64,000 bases of DNA from Bin80 sp026709335 (lineage in GTDB: Bacteria; Bacteroidota; Rhodothermia; Rhodothermales; Bin80): NCBI GenBank assembly GCA_965200825.1, contig OZ241385.1, forward strand, positions 1,984,001-2,048,000, given 5' to 3'. Numbering within the stretch: position 1 is the stretch's first letter; every line of letters starts with the position of its first letter. The position numbers were made by a program, and so were the translations under genes. The notes beneath the pieces were generated by a model, which searched no databases, had not been told where the DNA came from, and was given only the letters and a program-made list of their open reading frames with translations. Of this stretch, positions 54,999 to 64,000 are shown piece by piece.

Positions 54999-56591
54999 AT
55001 GCGTTTAACGATCATTCTTATTCTTCTTATTTCACCCACCTTCGCTCAAGCTCAGGATTCAACTGTTCCGGTTCGTGTCACACTTGGAGAAGCGATTCAA
55101 ATCGCTCTCATCAATAACTATGCTCTTCAAGCTGCCCGGATTGCAGAGGAGGATTTTCAATTGCAGGTCAAATCAGGATTCAGCATTGCCTACCCCACCA
55201 TCGAAGGTTTCAGTTCCTACACACGCAACGTGAAGGAAGCAAATCCCTTTGCAGGGAGTTCAGCAGGAGATTTTTTCTCTGGATTTGCCTTCATTGAATG
55301 GCTTGGGTATAATGAAACCACACGAACAGATGGACTCAGTGCAACAAACCCAATAACCTATGCAGAGTTTGCTGACAGGCAGCGACGTGGGCTGGATGCT
55401 GCAGGCATTGTTCCTAGCGATCCAAGTGACAATCCGTTCTCGGTTGCAAACCAGTATCTCAATTCTATTACTCTTACCTACGAGATATTTAATGGCCCCA
55501 ACTGGATTACACTCTTTCAGGAAAGTGGAATACGAACCAGACTGAAACAAGTATCCAAAGCAACTGAACGTCAAGAACAGGTCGTCATCGGTGAGGTTCG
55601 TGAAGTATTCTATGGGGCTCTCCTTGCCGCAGAAGAAGCTCGTGTTGCGGCTCAAAGTGTAGAACGAACACGAGCTTCTCGGAATGAAACAGCATTGCGA
55701 GTCAGTAATGGGATCCTGCCAAAAATTGATCGACTGACAATGGATGTCGAGTTGGTCAACCAAGAATCCAATCTCGTTCAGGCACAGTCCCGTGCTTCTG
55801 ACCGTCTGGATCAACTGAAATATTTGCTAGGAATGCCTATTGAACAGGAGTTAATTCTAAATGGGCATTTGGAAATTCAAGAGGAATCTGCATCAAACTA
55901 TCTTTCCATAGCAGGAGTCGATCTCTTTGAAAGCGCGTCCTTGGAACGACCAGATCATGAAGAAGCAAGGCTTGCACGTACATTCGCCTATAACAGGTTT
56001 CGGGCAAGTAAAGCAAGCCGTCTGCCCACACTGGAAGTGTTTGCGAATTTTAACTACTCCGGCAGAGTCCCGGATAATCGAGATTTTATACTAAGTGATT
56101 CGGGAGATCCATTCTCATTCTCGCAAGGAAGCAACTCCTACTTCAGCGAAGCTTATTGGCAATCTGCATTCAATGTCGGACTAACACTTCAGTGGACCAT
56201 TTTCAATGGATTTGCACGTAGAAACTCTATTGCACAGGCCGAAGTGGTCGCCCGTCAAGCCTCACTCAATATTGATCTGCTCAATGCTTCCACCAAAGCA
56301 GAAATTAATACTGCCCTCCGTAGTTTGGAAACCGCATATCATCAGATCAGGCATCAAGAGGCAAATGTGGCAAACGCTGAATTGAACTACCAGTACACGC
56401 TGGCCCGCTCAAACGAGGGAGTTGCAAATACACTGCAGTTAAGGGCTGCATCTACACAACTCGACACCAGCAAACTCAACTATCTACGTGCAGTTCACAG
56501 CTTTCTAGTCTCACAGAATACCTTGGAAGTCGCCCTTGGTATACCACTGGAAAAACAATCAGACATACAGTTTGCATCTGCAAACAGGTAA
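54999..56591 (+). CDS. TolC-family outer-membrane efflux protein
   Basis: 530 residues from ATG 54999, which gives signal peptide MRLTIILILLISPTFAQAQ; an in-frame start at 54951 would put 16 residues before it. The body shows the two-fold TolC repeat: LGEAIQIALINNYALQAARIAEEDF opens the first half, and FNVGLTLQWTIFNGFARRNSIAQAE the second, with long amphipathic helices between. It forms the outer-membrane channel of a tripartite pump with the next two genes. The next gene starts 12 bp downstream. Confidence 0.9.
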   Translation: MRLTIILILLISPTFAQAQDSTVPVRVTLGEAIQIALINNYALQAARIAEEDFQLQVKSGFSIAYPTIEGFSSYTRNVKEANPFAGSSAGDFFSGFAFIEWLGYNETTRTDGLSATNPITYAEFADRQRRGLDAAGIVPSDPSDNPFSVANQYLNSITLTYEIFNGPNWITLFQESGIRTRLKQVSKATERQEQVVIGEVREVFYGALLAAEEARVAAQSVERTRASRNETALRVSNGILPKIDRLTMDVELVNQESNLVQAQSRASDRLDQLKYLLGMPIEQELILNGHLEIQEESASNYLSIAGVDLFESASLERPDHEEARLARTFAYNRFRASKASRLPTLEVFANFNYSGRVPDNRDFILSDSGDPFSFSQGSNSYFSEAYWQSAFNVGLTLQWTIFNGFARRNSIAQAEVVARQASLNIDLLNASTKAEINTALRSLETAYHQIRHQEANVANAELNYQYTLARSNEGVANTLQLRAASTQLDTSKLNYLRAVHSFLVSQNTLEVALGIPLEKQSDIQFASANR

Positions 56592-56603
56592 CACATTTTG
56601 TTA

Positions 56604-57773
56604 ATGAACCCCCATTACCTTCTGCTGCTATGCAGCATTTTCTGGGTCGCATGTGCATCTCCAGAAGAAACTCAAGAGAATGAGCCGGCCCCGCCTCTTG
56701 GCAACGCCAAACATGTCGAAGTGCTTGGGCTCGCCCCCAACACATTCAATGACATCATTGAATTGACCGGTACTGTTGAAGCCACACATGATGTGATCGT
56801 ATCATCAAAAACGACTGGAACTCTCGAAAATATTGTGGCACTAGGACGAATTGTAAAAGCAGGTGAAGTGGTGGCAAATACGGAAAATGATCTGCTGCGT
56901 GCAAGTGTCCTACAAGCGGAAGCGCAAGTCAAAAACGCCGAAGCTGGATTGAAAATAGCTGAAGAAAGCTATGAACGACAACGCCCTCTATATGCTGACT
57001 CCATTATTAGTCAACTTGAGTTTATCCGCCTTGAAACAACCTTGGATCAGGCAAAATCTGCACTTGCACAAGCCAACGCTGTTTATGAACAGGTCGCACG
57101 TCAACTGGGATATACTTCCGTTAAGGCACCGATCAATGGTAAAGTGGAAGCTCGCTACGTAGAAGCTGGCGAACAGGTTGTACCGGGAACGCAGGTGCTG
57201 AGACTGGTTGATGCACGTAATGTGTATGTCTCTGCCGGGATCCCTGAACGGTATGCCGGAGATATTGAAATTGGTACACCCGCTGAAATCAATCTTCCCA
57301 CTGCCGGAATTTCGTCCCGACAAGGACGTGTCTCATTCGCCGGAAGCGTGATTGATCCCGATAGTCGATCGTTCGAAATCAATATTGCGGTTGAGAATGA
57401 AGATGGCAAACTCAAGCCTGAAATGATTGCAGAACTGGAAATTCTCCGACTTACTGTTGACAGTGCACTGGTTGCTCCCGGGAATGCAGTTACCCGAACA
57501 GAAAACGGTCATTCCGTCTTTATTGTTGCGGAGGAAGATGGAAATTATGTTGCTCATCTGCGGGAGGTCACCCTTGGCGCCGAGTATTCAAACCAGGTCG
57601 TCATTCTAAGCGGAGTCTCTACCGGTGAACAACTCGTAGTTCGTGGACAGTCGACCCTTGCAGACCAAGATCTAGTCACCGTTGATCAAACATACACTGA
57701 ACTGGATGCCCTCGGGATTCCGGTCCTGAGCTCCTCTTCGGATGTAACTTTGCCTCTTGAGACCGAGCTGTAA
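56604..57773 (+). CDS. RND membrane fusion (periplasmic adaptor) lipoprotein
   Basis: 389 residues from ATG 56604. Lipobox WVAC with Cys17 anchors it to a membrane. The order is that of HlyD/AcrA adaptors: biotinyl-lipoyl half motif (IVKAGEVVANTENDLLRA), helical hairpin (about 100-150), second lipoyl half (YTSVKAPINGKVEARYVEAGEQV), then beta-barrel and membrane-proximal domains. It links the RND permease to the TolC-like channel. The stop overlaps the permease start by 1 nt (TAATG), so the two are translationally coupled. Confidence 0.92.
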   Translation: MNPHYLLLLCSIFWVACASPEETQENEPAPPLGNAKHVEVLGLAPNTFNDIIELTGTVEATHDVIVSSKTTGTLENIVALGRIVKAGEVVANTENDLLRASVLQAEAQVKNAEAGLKIAEESYERQRPLYADSIISQLEFIRLETTLDQAKSALAQANAVYEQVARQLGYTSVKAPINGKVEARYVEAGEQVVPGTQVLRLVDARNVYVSAGIPERYAGDIEIGTPAEINLPTAGISSRQGRVSFAGSVIDPDSRSFEINIAVENEDGKLKPEMIAELEILRLTVDSALVAPGNAVTRTENGHSVFIVAEEDGNYVAHLREVTLGAEYSNQVVILSGVSTGEQLVVRGQSTLADQDLVTVDQTYTELDALGIPVLSSSSDVTLPLETEL

Positions 57774-60700
57774 TGAAAATTGTTGACCTTGCAATCAGGT
57801 ATCGGCCAAGTGTGGCAATCCTTACTGTCATCCTTACGATAGGAGGCCTTGTCAGCTATCTGACAATTTCTAAAGAAGCCTTTCCTTCAATTGAAATCCC
57901 CACTGTTGTCGTTACAACCATTTACCCGGGAGCTAGTCCAAGTGATATTGAATCTCTCGTAACCCGAATTATTGAAGAAGAAATTCAGTCTGTGTCTGAC
58001 ATTGAGGAGATTCGTTCGACCTCCTCCAGAGGAGTTTCTACCATTGTTGTTGAGTTTACCACCGGCGTGTCTCTTGATTTTGCATATCAAAGAGTCCGGG
58101 ACAAGGTCCAGATTGCCAAACCACGTCTTCCTAGTGACATTGAAGAACCAATCGTCAGCGAGTTTGATGTTGAAGATATTCCCATCATGAGCATCAATCT
58201 CGCGGGCTCTTTTACAGTGATCCAACTAAAGGAAATCGCCGAAGAACTTGGAGATGAGATCGAAAAAAGCCCCGATATCCTGGAAGTGGAACTCATTGGC
58301 ACGCTTGAACGGGAAGTAAAAGTAGATGTGGACATTCGTGCACTCCAAGGATATGACCTGACGTTCACAGACCTCATTGAAACCATCAACTCCGAAAATT
58401 CCAACACTCCCGGAGGAACAATCCGAGTGAACAGCAAGGACTATATTGTGCGAATAGACGGGGAATTTCAGAATATTCGGGAGGAAATTGAAGGCCTTGT
58501 CCTCAAAAGCCCGAACGGATTTCCGGTCTATGTCAGAGATGTGGCAGATGTGTATCTTGGTTTCAAAGAACGTTCGACCTACTCCAGGTTACAGTTGCTA
58601 CAAGAAGAGGAAGGCAAGCGTCTTATAAGTCTTGCGGAGACCGCCAGTTATCCGGTCATTACCCTCAATGTCAAGAAGCGTAGCGGCGCCAACATCCTCG
58701 ACACTGCTGATCAGATTCGGGCGACACTGGATGAATTTCCATTCCCTCTTGGGATGCAGATTGCCATCACCGGTGACCAGAGTGATACGGTTCAACTCCT
58801 TGTAGATGACCTTGAAAATAACATCATCAGCGGACTGATTTTCGTCGTGCTGGTGTTGCTGTTTTTCCTCGGTTTCCGAACGGCAGTATTGGTAGGCATT
58901 GCAATCCCGCTCTCCATGTTTCTCACTTTCCTGGTCTTCCAGATCATTGGACAGGAATTGAATTTCATCATCCTTTTTTCACTGATCATTGCACTCGGCA
59001 TGCTTGTTGACAATGCCGTGGTCATCGTGGAAAATATCTATCGCTTTCGAGAACTGGGACATACCCGATTTGAGGCTGCAAAACTTGGTACTGCTGAAGT
59101 AGGAAGTGCAGTGGTGGCTTCTACCGCTACCACGGTGGCAGTTTTCATTCCAATGCTGTTTTGGCCTGGAATTACTGGTGAGTTCATGGGATATCTTCCC
59201 CTGACTCTCATCATTACGCTGTCATGTTCCTTGTTCGTTGCCATAGTCATTAACCCGGTCATTACCGGCTATTTTGTACAGCTGGATTCAGATCCACGAA
59301 TGCGCTTTTCCTTGGCGATAAGAACCGTTCTGTTTGTCCTGTTGGCTGGTGTTTCACTCATCATTGGACTGGCAAACTGGCAGACGCTGGTAGTGCTTTC
59401 AATTGCAGTACCAGTGTTAATGATTGTTCATCGATACGTGTTTAGTCCGGTCACGAAGGGATTTGTTGGCCAGGCATTGCCGAACCTGATTACCTGGTAT
59501 CGTGGCTTCCTCACGAATCAGTTACAACGTGAGTATGAGGTCAAAGCACATATTTTTTCCCATAGGGGGCTTTGGATCAGCTCAGCAACTACCTTTGTCA
59601 TTGGTTTGGGAATTGCCCTGTTAAACGCTTTCATCACCAGTCCGGGAGGAAATTCGCCACTGATTGGAATCTCCGCCATTTTCGGGCTGGTTGTGTCCGT
59701 CCTGTTGATTACCGCAGTGATCCGTACTCCGAACCCTCATCTCCGGAATTCATTCTGCTTTATCTGTCTGATTCTGGGTTTTGCCTTATCCGTGATTGGT
59801 GGAATGATCACAGGGTTTGCAAATATTGCGGCCGGAACTGTGCTTTTTTATCCTGCTGCAATTCTGTTTACAGTAGGACTTATCATGGTATTCGTTCACT
59901 GTTTTGAAATCATCTACCTTAGCGGACTCACCAGTGTTAAAGCGGGCGCCCTATTTGCCGTAGTTGCGTCTACATTTCTGGCATTGATGGTTTTGATCCG
60001 CGGAGCAGAATTGCAGACGATTCTAATTCTGCTTTGCCTGCCAGCTATCGTAATGACAATCGGAGCACTGGGGCATTTTTTGAATGGTCGAGTACTTAAA
60101 GAACGAAAACATCTACTACTGACCGACAACCGATCCCGTCTGTTATTGGCCGTAGCTGGCGGATTCGTAGCCATCATTGGACTGTTTGCCGCTGCTCCAA
60201 CAGGAGTTGAATTCTTCCCTGATACGGATCCAAATATCATTACCGTTGATTTGGAGCTTCCTCTTGGAACCCATCTGGATGAGACAAACAGCATTACTGA
60301 CATTGCACAATCACGGATTAACTCTCTGTTGGAAAGTAATCCTGCCGATCAAAATAATATCAAAAACATCCTTGTGAATGTAGGGACCAGTAGCAGTGGT
60401 GGCGCATTGATGGGGGGCGGCCCCGGTAGCCCGGAGAGCTCTGTAGTAACCTTGAATGTAGTTCAATATGGAAATCGTGCAGAGACGAGCCGGAATACCC
60501 TTCAGAGACTTCGTGAATCTCTTCGGGGAATTCCGGGAGTGATCTATGAAATAAACAAAGACAATGCCGGCCCACCTGTGGGAAAACCTGTCAACATTGA
60601 AGTTACAGGGCGTGATTTTTCAGAAATCACGCGAATTACTGAGGAACTTACGGATATTCTTACACGAGCATCCCTGAACAATACAATTCCCTTCCTGGTA

Positions 60701-61840
60701 GACATCAACAACAACCTGAATACAGGACGACCAGAAATACAAGTTCAAATTGACCGTGAACGAGCCGCCCGCCTTGGACTGGACTCTCGTGAAGTCAGTA
60801 ATGTAGTACGTTCTGCCATTCTGGGAAGTGAGGCAACCAAGTATCGTTCAGGTGAAGATGAGTATGATGTTATCGTACGTCTGAAAGAGGACCAACGTGC
60901 CAGCCTTGAAGCTTTGGATGCGCTCACCGTCATTCATGATGGCACACAGGTGCCGCTGTCCTCCATTGCCAACTTTGAAATCACCGGAGGGTATGGATCC
61001 ATTACGAGGTTAGATCTCAACCGCGTAGCTATCGTTACCGGAGATGTTGTTGCTGGATCCAATGGTGCTGCTGTGCTACAGCAGGTAAAAGAATATTTGC
61101 AAGAATACCAGGACGCCATGCCACTAGGCTATCAGATTACATACACTGGTGAAAGTGAAGACCAAGCAGAAGCATTTGGATTTTTGCAAACTGCCATGGG
61201 GATCGGGATTGCTGCAATCACACTGATTCTGATTGCACAGTTCAACAGTGTCATAGCTCCTATTATTATCATGCTGGCTGTTATCCTTGGACTCATTGGA
61301 GTACTTCTGGGATTGATTTTGACTCGTACCCCCTTTGGGCTTATGACGTTCATCGGTCTGATTAGCCTTGCAGGAATTGTCGTTAACAACAACATTGTAT
61401 TGATTGACTACATTCGCCAGCTACGTGATCGAGGCTTAAATAAAATGGAGGCAATTGTTGACGGTGGGGCTACACGTCTTCGACCCGTTTTACTTACGTT
61501 CCTCACAACCGTGATTGGCCTGGTACCACTCACATTTGGCCTGAATGTTGACTTTGTTGGGTTATTGGCAGATTTGGCTCCGAATTTTGAATTCGGATCT
61601 CAAAATACTCAGTTCTGGGGGCCAATGGGAATCGCAATCATCAGTGGATTGACGTTTGCAACATTTCTTACTCTCGTCATTGTGCCAGTCATGTATTCCG
61701 TACTTGATTCATTCTTCACCTCCCGAGATCCATCCAATATCACACAATTCCAGCAAGGGCCCATGCACTCTGCACTTGATTCACTCAGTGCCCACTTGAG
61801 CTCCAATAAAGAAACTGGCATATCCCAGTCTGAAGAATGA
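57773..61840 (+). CDS. RND-family efflux permease with extra membrane helices
   Basis: 1355 residues, about 300 more than AcrB-type pumps. The first half is standard (TM1, the periplasmic porter region and TM2-6 with LGMLVDNAVVIVENIYR at about 405). Between TM6 (about 500) and the second periplasmic half (about 805, GVEFFPDTDPN), where about 45 residues are usual, there are about 300 residues with roughly eight additional hydrophobic helices. The C-terminal half is again normal (GIAAITLILIAQFNSV, LIGLISLAGIVVNNNIVLID). The proton-relay Asp is present in the first half at LVDNAV; the second half has VNNNIV at the equivalent place. Likely substrates are drugs, lipids or metabolites. The 3' end overlaps mpl by 4 nt. 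Confidence 0.92.
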   Translation: MKIVDLAIRYRPSVAILTVILTIGGLVSYLTISKEAFPSIEIPTVVVTTIYPGASPSDIESLVTRIIEEEIQSVSDIEEIRSTSSRGVSTIVVEFTTGVSLDFAYQRVRDKVQIAKPRLPSDIEEPIVSEFDVEDIPIMSINLAGSFTVIQLKEIAEELGDEIEKSPDILEVELIGTLEREVKVDVDIRALQGYDLTFTDLIETINSENSNTPGGTIRVNSKDYIVRIDGEFQNIREEIEGLVLKSPNGFPVYVRDVADVYLGFKERSTYSRLQLLQEEEGKRLISLAETASYPVITLNVKKRSGANILDTADQIRATLDEFPFPLGMQIAITGDQSDTVQLLVDDLENNIISGLIFVVLVLLFFLGFRTAVLVGIAIPLSMFLTFLVFQIIGQELNFIILFSLIIALGMLVDNAVVIVENIYRFRELGHTRFEAAKLGTAEVGSAVVASTATTVAVFIPMLFWPGITGEFMGYLPLTLIITLSCSLFVAIVINPVITGYFVQLDSDPRMRFSLAIRTVLFVLLAGVSLIIGLANWQTLVVLSIAVPVLMIVHRYVFSPVTKGFVGQALPNLITWYRGFLTNQLQREYEVKAHIFSHRGLWISSATTFVIGLGIALLNAFITSPGGNSPLIGISAIFGLVVSVLLITAVIRTPNPHLRNSFCFICLILGFALSVIGGMITGFANIAAGTVLFYPAAILFTVGLIMVFVHCFEIIYLSGLTSVKAGALFAVVASTFLALMVLIRGAELQTILILLCLPAIVMTIGALGHFLNGRVLKERKHLLLTDNRSRLLLAVAGGFVAIIGLFAAAPTGVEFFPDTDPNIITVDLELPLGTHLDETNSITDIAQSRINSLLESNPADQNNIKNILVNVGTSSSGGALMGGGPGSPESSVVTLNVVQYGNRAETSRNTLQRLRESLRGIPGVIYEINKDNAGPPVGKPVNIEVTGRDFSEITRITEELTDILTRASLNNTIPFLVDINNNLNTGRPEIQVQIDRERAARLGLDSREVSNVVRSAILGSEATKYRSGEDEYDVIVRLKEDQRASLEALDALTVIHDGTQVPLSSIANFEITGGYGSITRLDLNRVAIVTGDVVAGSNGAAVLQQVKEYLQEYQDAMPLGYQITYTGESEDQAEAFGFLQTAMGIGIAAITLILIAQFNSVIAPIIIMLAVILGLIGVLLGLILTRTPFGLMTFIGLISLAGIVVNNNIVLIDYIRQLRDRGLNKMEAIVDGGATRLRPVLLTFLTTVIGLVPLTFGLNVDFVGLLADLAPNFEFGSQNTQFWGPMGIAIISGLTFATFLTLVIVPVMYSVLDSFFTSRDPSNITQFQQGPMHSALDSLSAHLSSNKETGISQSEE

Positions 61841-63309
61841 GATCTCTGGCGGATTTTGCTGATGCAAATCTGCGAATCTTTGACAGGCCCCCGCCGAAAC
61901 CCGATACCCGTGACATCTACTTGATTGGCATATGTGGTACCGGGATGGGCGCACTTGCAGGGCTGCTAAACGAGGCTGGATACTCCGTTCGTGGATCTGA
62001 CAACAACGTCTACCCACCGATGAGCACGTTTCTGGAGAAACATGGAATTCCGGTTCACAATGGCTTCTCGGAAACAAATCTGTCTCCCTTCCCGGACCTG
62101 GTTATCCCCGGGAATTCCTGTACACCAACACATGTTGAAGCAACCTTGGCACGAGAGGCATCACTGCCTCAACTCTCATTTCCTGAAGCACTCAATTATT
62201 TTTTTCTGCAGAATCGACGAAATATTGTAGTTGCCGGAACGCATGGTAAGACGACAACAGCCGGAATGCTGGTGCATTTGTTCCGTTCGGCCGGACGCGA
62301 TCCCGGATTTCTGGTTGGCGGTGTCCTTCAGGAACTGGAACAAAGCTTTTCTATAGGTACTGGTCCCCACTTCGTGATTGAAGGAGATGAATATGACAGT
62401 GCATATTTTGATAAGTATCCCAAATTTTTACACTATGCACCTCAAATTGCCATTGTTACATCAATTGAATTTGATCATGCCGATATCTATTCCTCCATGG
62501 AAGAATATCAGGAAGCCTTTGATCTCTTCACAGATCTCATTCCTGCGAACGGCTTATTGGTCGTCTCAGGCGATGCCCCTGCCACACCACGACTACATCC
62601 ACAATCAGCTCCTGTACTAACCTATGGGCTGAGTGAACAGCATGACGTTGTCGGCCGCATTAGCCAAGCCTCGGAAAATGGAATCCAATTTAATTTAATC
62701 TATCGCGGACGAGATCTGGGGGAAATGATCCTTCCCATGAATGGTCATCATAATTTACGTAACGCACTTGCGGTCAGTGCAGTTGCACTACATGAAGGAT
62801 TATCCCCGGATGAAATTTCACATGGACTTGCTACTTTTCCGGGTGTTAAGCGGCGTCAGGAAATCCTGGGCGAACCCGGGGGCATTCTGGTGATAGATGA
62901 TTTTGCACATCATCCGACCGCTGTACGGGCCACAATTCAAGCTACTACAGAACGTTGGCCAAACCGACGCTTACTGGCAGTCTTTGAACCGCGTTCAAAC
63001 TCCAGCAGACGTAAAATATTTGAAAATTCTTATGGCGCATCGTTCACAGGAGCTGCCAGCGCCTATATCTGTTCTCCTCCCTTTCGACACAATGATGTAC
63101 GAGAGCAGTTCATGGATATTCAGGTCGTCCTTAGGCGTATGAACAGTATGGGGACCACAGGATATTCTTTTGAATCTCCCGACTCTTTACTCGAGACACT
63201 TCTGGATGATGCACGGGCAGGAGATGTTATCCTGATCATGAGTAATGGGAGCTTTAGTGGCCTCCATCAAGACTTGCTGACTGCACTTTCTGAAACAGCA
63301 TATCAATGA
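61837..63309 (+). CDS. mpl: UDP-N-acetylmuramate:L-alanyl-gamma-D-glutamyl-meso-DAP ligase
   Basis: 490 residues of the Mur ligase family. The N-terminal Rossmann-like domain reads YLIGICGTGMGALAGLL. The ATP-binding loop GTHGKTTTA is at 134-142, and DDFAHHPTAV marks the C-terminal domain. FVIEGDEYDSAYFDKYPKFLHY and the long C terminus fit Mpl rather than MurC. Mpl reattaches recycled tripeptide to UDP-MurNAc. It overlaps the RND permease gene (ATGA) at its 5' end and a ccmF-type gene (ATGA) at its 3' end. Confidence 0.88.
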   Translation: MRSLADFADANLRIFDRPPPKPDTRDIYLIGICGTGMGALAGLLNEAGYSVRGSDNNVYPPMSTFLEKHGIPVHNGFSETNLSPFPDLVIPGNSCTPTHVEATLAREASLPQLSFPEALNYFFLQNRRNIVVAGTHGKTTTAGMLVHLFRSAGRDPGFLVGGVLQELEQSFSIGTGPHFVIEGDEYDSAYFDKYPKFLHYAPQIAIVTSIEFDHADIYSSMEEYQEAFDLFTDLIPANGLLVVSGDAPATPRLHPQSAPVLTYGLSEQHDVVGRISQASENGIQFNLIYRGRDLGEMILPMNGHHNLRNALAVSAVALHEGLSPDEISHGLATFPGVKRRQEILGEPGGILVIDDFAHHPTAVRATIQATTERWPNRRLLAVFEPRSNSSRRKIFENSYGASFTGAASAYICSPPFRHNDVREQFMDIQVVLRRMNSMGTTGYSFESPDSLLETLLDDARAGDVILIMSNGSFSGLHQDLLTALSETAYQ

Positions 63310-64000
63310 CAGGAATTGTCGGGCACTTATTGATTCTTACGGCTTTTGTCAGCAGCATCCTGTCCATTTTTGCATTCTACCAGGCCTCCCAAGACAAATA
63401 CCACGAGCAAGTATTTTTCCGTCTGGGCAAGGCGCTTTGGGGGACCATGACCCTGTGCCTCTTCACTGCATGGCTGCTTCTCATTATCCTGATTGCTACC
63501 CATCAGTTCCAGTATAACTACGTTTGGGCACACTCATCCATAGATCTGCCTTTTCATTTCCTCTTCTCTGCAAGCTGGGAGGGACAGGAAGGTTCTTTTC
63601 TGCTATGGATCATCATGAACTGCCTGATGGGACTCGCATTGATTCGGTGGGCAGAATCAGCCTATAAAGCACCCGTAATGACTGTTGTGGCATTCTGCCA
63701 AGCCTTTCTGCTTACCATGATCGTAGGAATCCGCCTCGGCCCCCTTGAAATTGGAGCAGCCCCCTTTGCAACTCTGGCTGAGGCAAATCCCGATGCCCCC
63801 ATCTTTCAATCAAACCCTGATTTTGTCCCCGCAGATGGAACCGGGCTTAATGACCTTCTGCAAAACTACTGGATGGTGATTCATCCACCTATGCTTTTTG
63901 TAGGATTTACCACCATGATTGCCCCCTTTGCTTTTGCAGTGGTTGCGCTCTGGAAACAGCGCTATACCCAGTGGGTGCGCCCTGCACTTCCATGGACACT
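63306..64000 (+). CDS. CcmF/CcsA-type cytochrome c haem lyase (5' part)
   Basis: 231 codons are visible and the frame runs off the right edge. The start MTGIVGHLLILTAFVSSILS gives the first membrane helix. SWEGQEGSFLLW at about 90-101 is the diagnostic periplasmic motif of CcmF, and LLQNYWMVIHPPMLFVGF at about 188-205 is the next conserved motif, including the haem-ligand-type His. The protein attaches haem to apocytochrome c at the periplasmic side. It overlaps mpl by 4 nt (ATGA), so it belongs to the same operon; other ccm genes probably follow beyond the window. Confidence 0.92.
   Translation, partial: MTGIVGHLLILTAFVSSILSIFAFYQASQDKYHEQVFFRLGKALWGTMTLCLFTAWLLLIILIATHQFQYNYVWAHSSIDLPFHFLFSASWEGQEGSFLLWIIMNCLMGLALIRWAESAYKAPVMTVVAFCQAFLLTMIVGIRLGPLEIGAAPFATLAEANPDAPIFQSNPDFVPADGTGLNDLLQNYWMVIHPPMLFVGFTTMIAPFAFAVVALWKQRYTQWVRPALPWT

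Overview
The window looks like chromosomal DNA of a free-living, probably marine, member of the Bacteroidota/Rhodothermota group. The reasons are a SusC/SusD pair, CarboxypepD_reg-type TonB receptors, a C-terminal Por (type IX) secretion sorting domain on a subtilase, two giant FG-GAP/ASPIC-UnbV lipoproteins, and weak or absent Shine-Dalgarno sites. The taxon is inferred from gene content only; no rRNA is present.

Layout. 1-1188 is gene-poor and holds one small frameshifted membrane/coiled-coil gene. 1189-8387 is an overlapping run of three lipoprotein genes, two of them ~1100-residue VCBS/ASPIC-UnbV paralogues. A divergent S9 peptidase (8678-11125, minus) precedes the SusC/SusD pair (11447-16163, closed by a terminator) and a GLPGLI-like secreted protein. 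17374-18717 holds an AAA ATPase whose DUF4276-type partner is cut off just in front of the 3' end of a tRNA-Leu gene. 18765-32428 carries mostly housekeeping and envelope genes: a two-domain cytidine deaminase, a T9SS-sorted subtilase, a VWA-like membrane protein, a TonB receptor, MutS2, an integrin-like/choice-of-anchor-B protein and a TPR protein.

33061-35805 is an MmeI-type single-chain restriction-modification enzyme next to a MITE-like inverted repeat. 36137-49744 is a nucleotide-sugar and surface-polysaccharide region. Homologues of four Wbp enzymes (A, B, D, E) would convert UDP-GlcNAc towards UDP-2,3-diacetamido-2,3-dideoxy-glucuronate. A lone TnpB gene sits between wbpD and wbpE. On the minus strand, ugd, an SLC13-type anion permease, a fused sat-cysC and wbpA lie head to tail, which links sulfate uptake and PAPS synthesis to UDP-uronate synthesis. 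A divergent manC follows.

49878-54690 is an accessory patch. It holds two small exported Cys-rich proteins (one frameshifted), an ISL3-family insertion with a perfect 8-bp target duplication, a frameshifted six-bladed beta-propeller lipoprotein, a membrane-anchored thioredoxin-fold protein and gene debris. The Cys-rich peptide, propeller and thioredoxin-like cassette is the best candidate for an undescribed system. 54999-64000 is a tightly packed operon: TolC, membrane fusion lipoprotein, an oversized RND pump, Mpl, and the start of a CcmF-type haem lyase.
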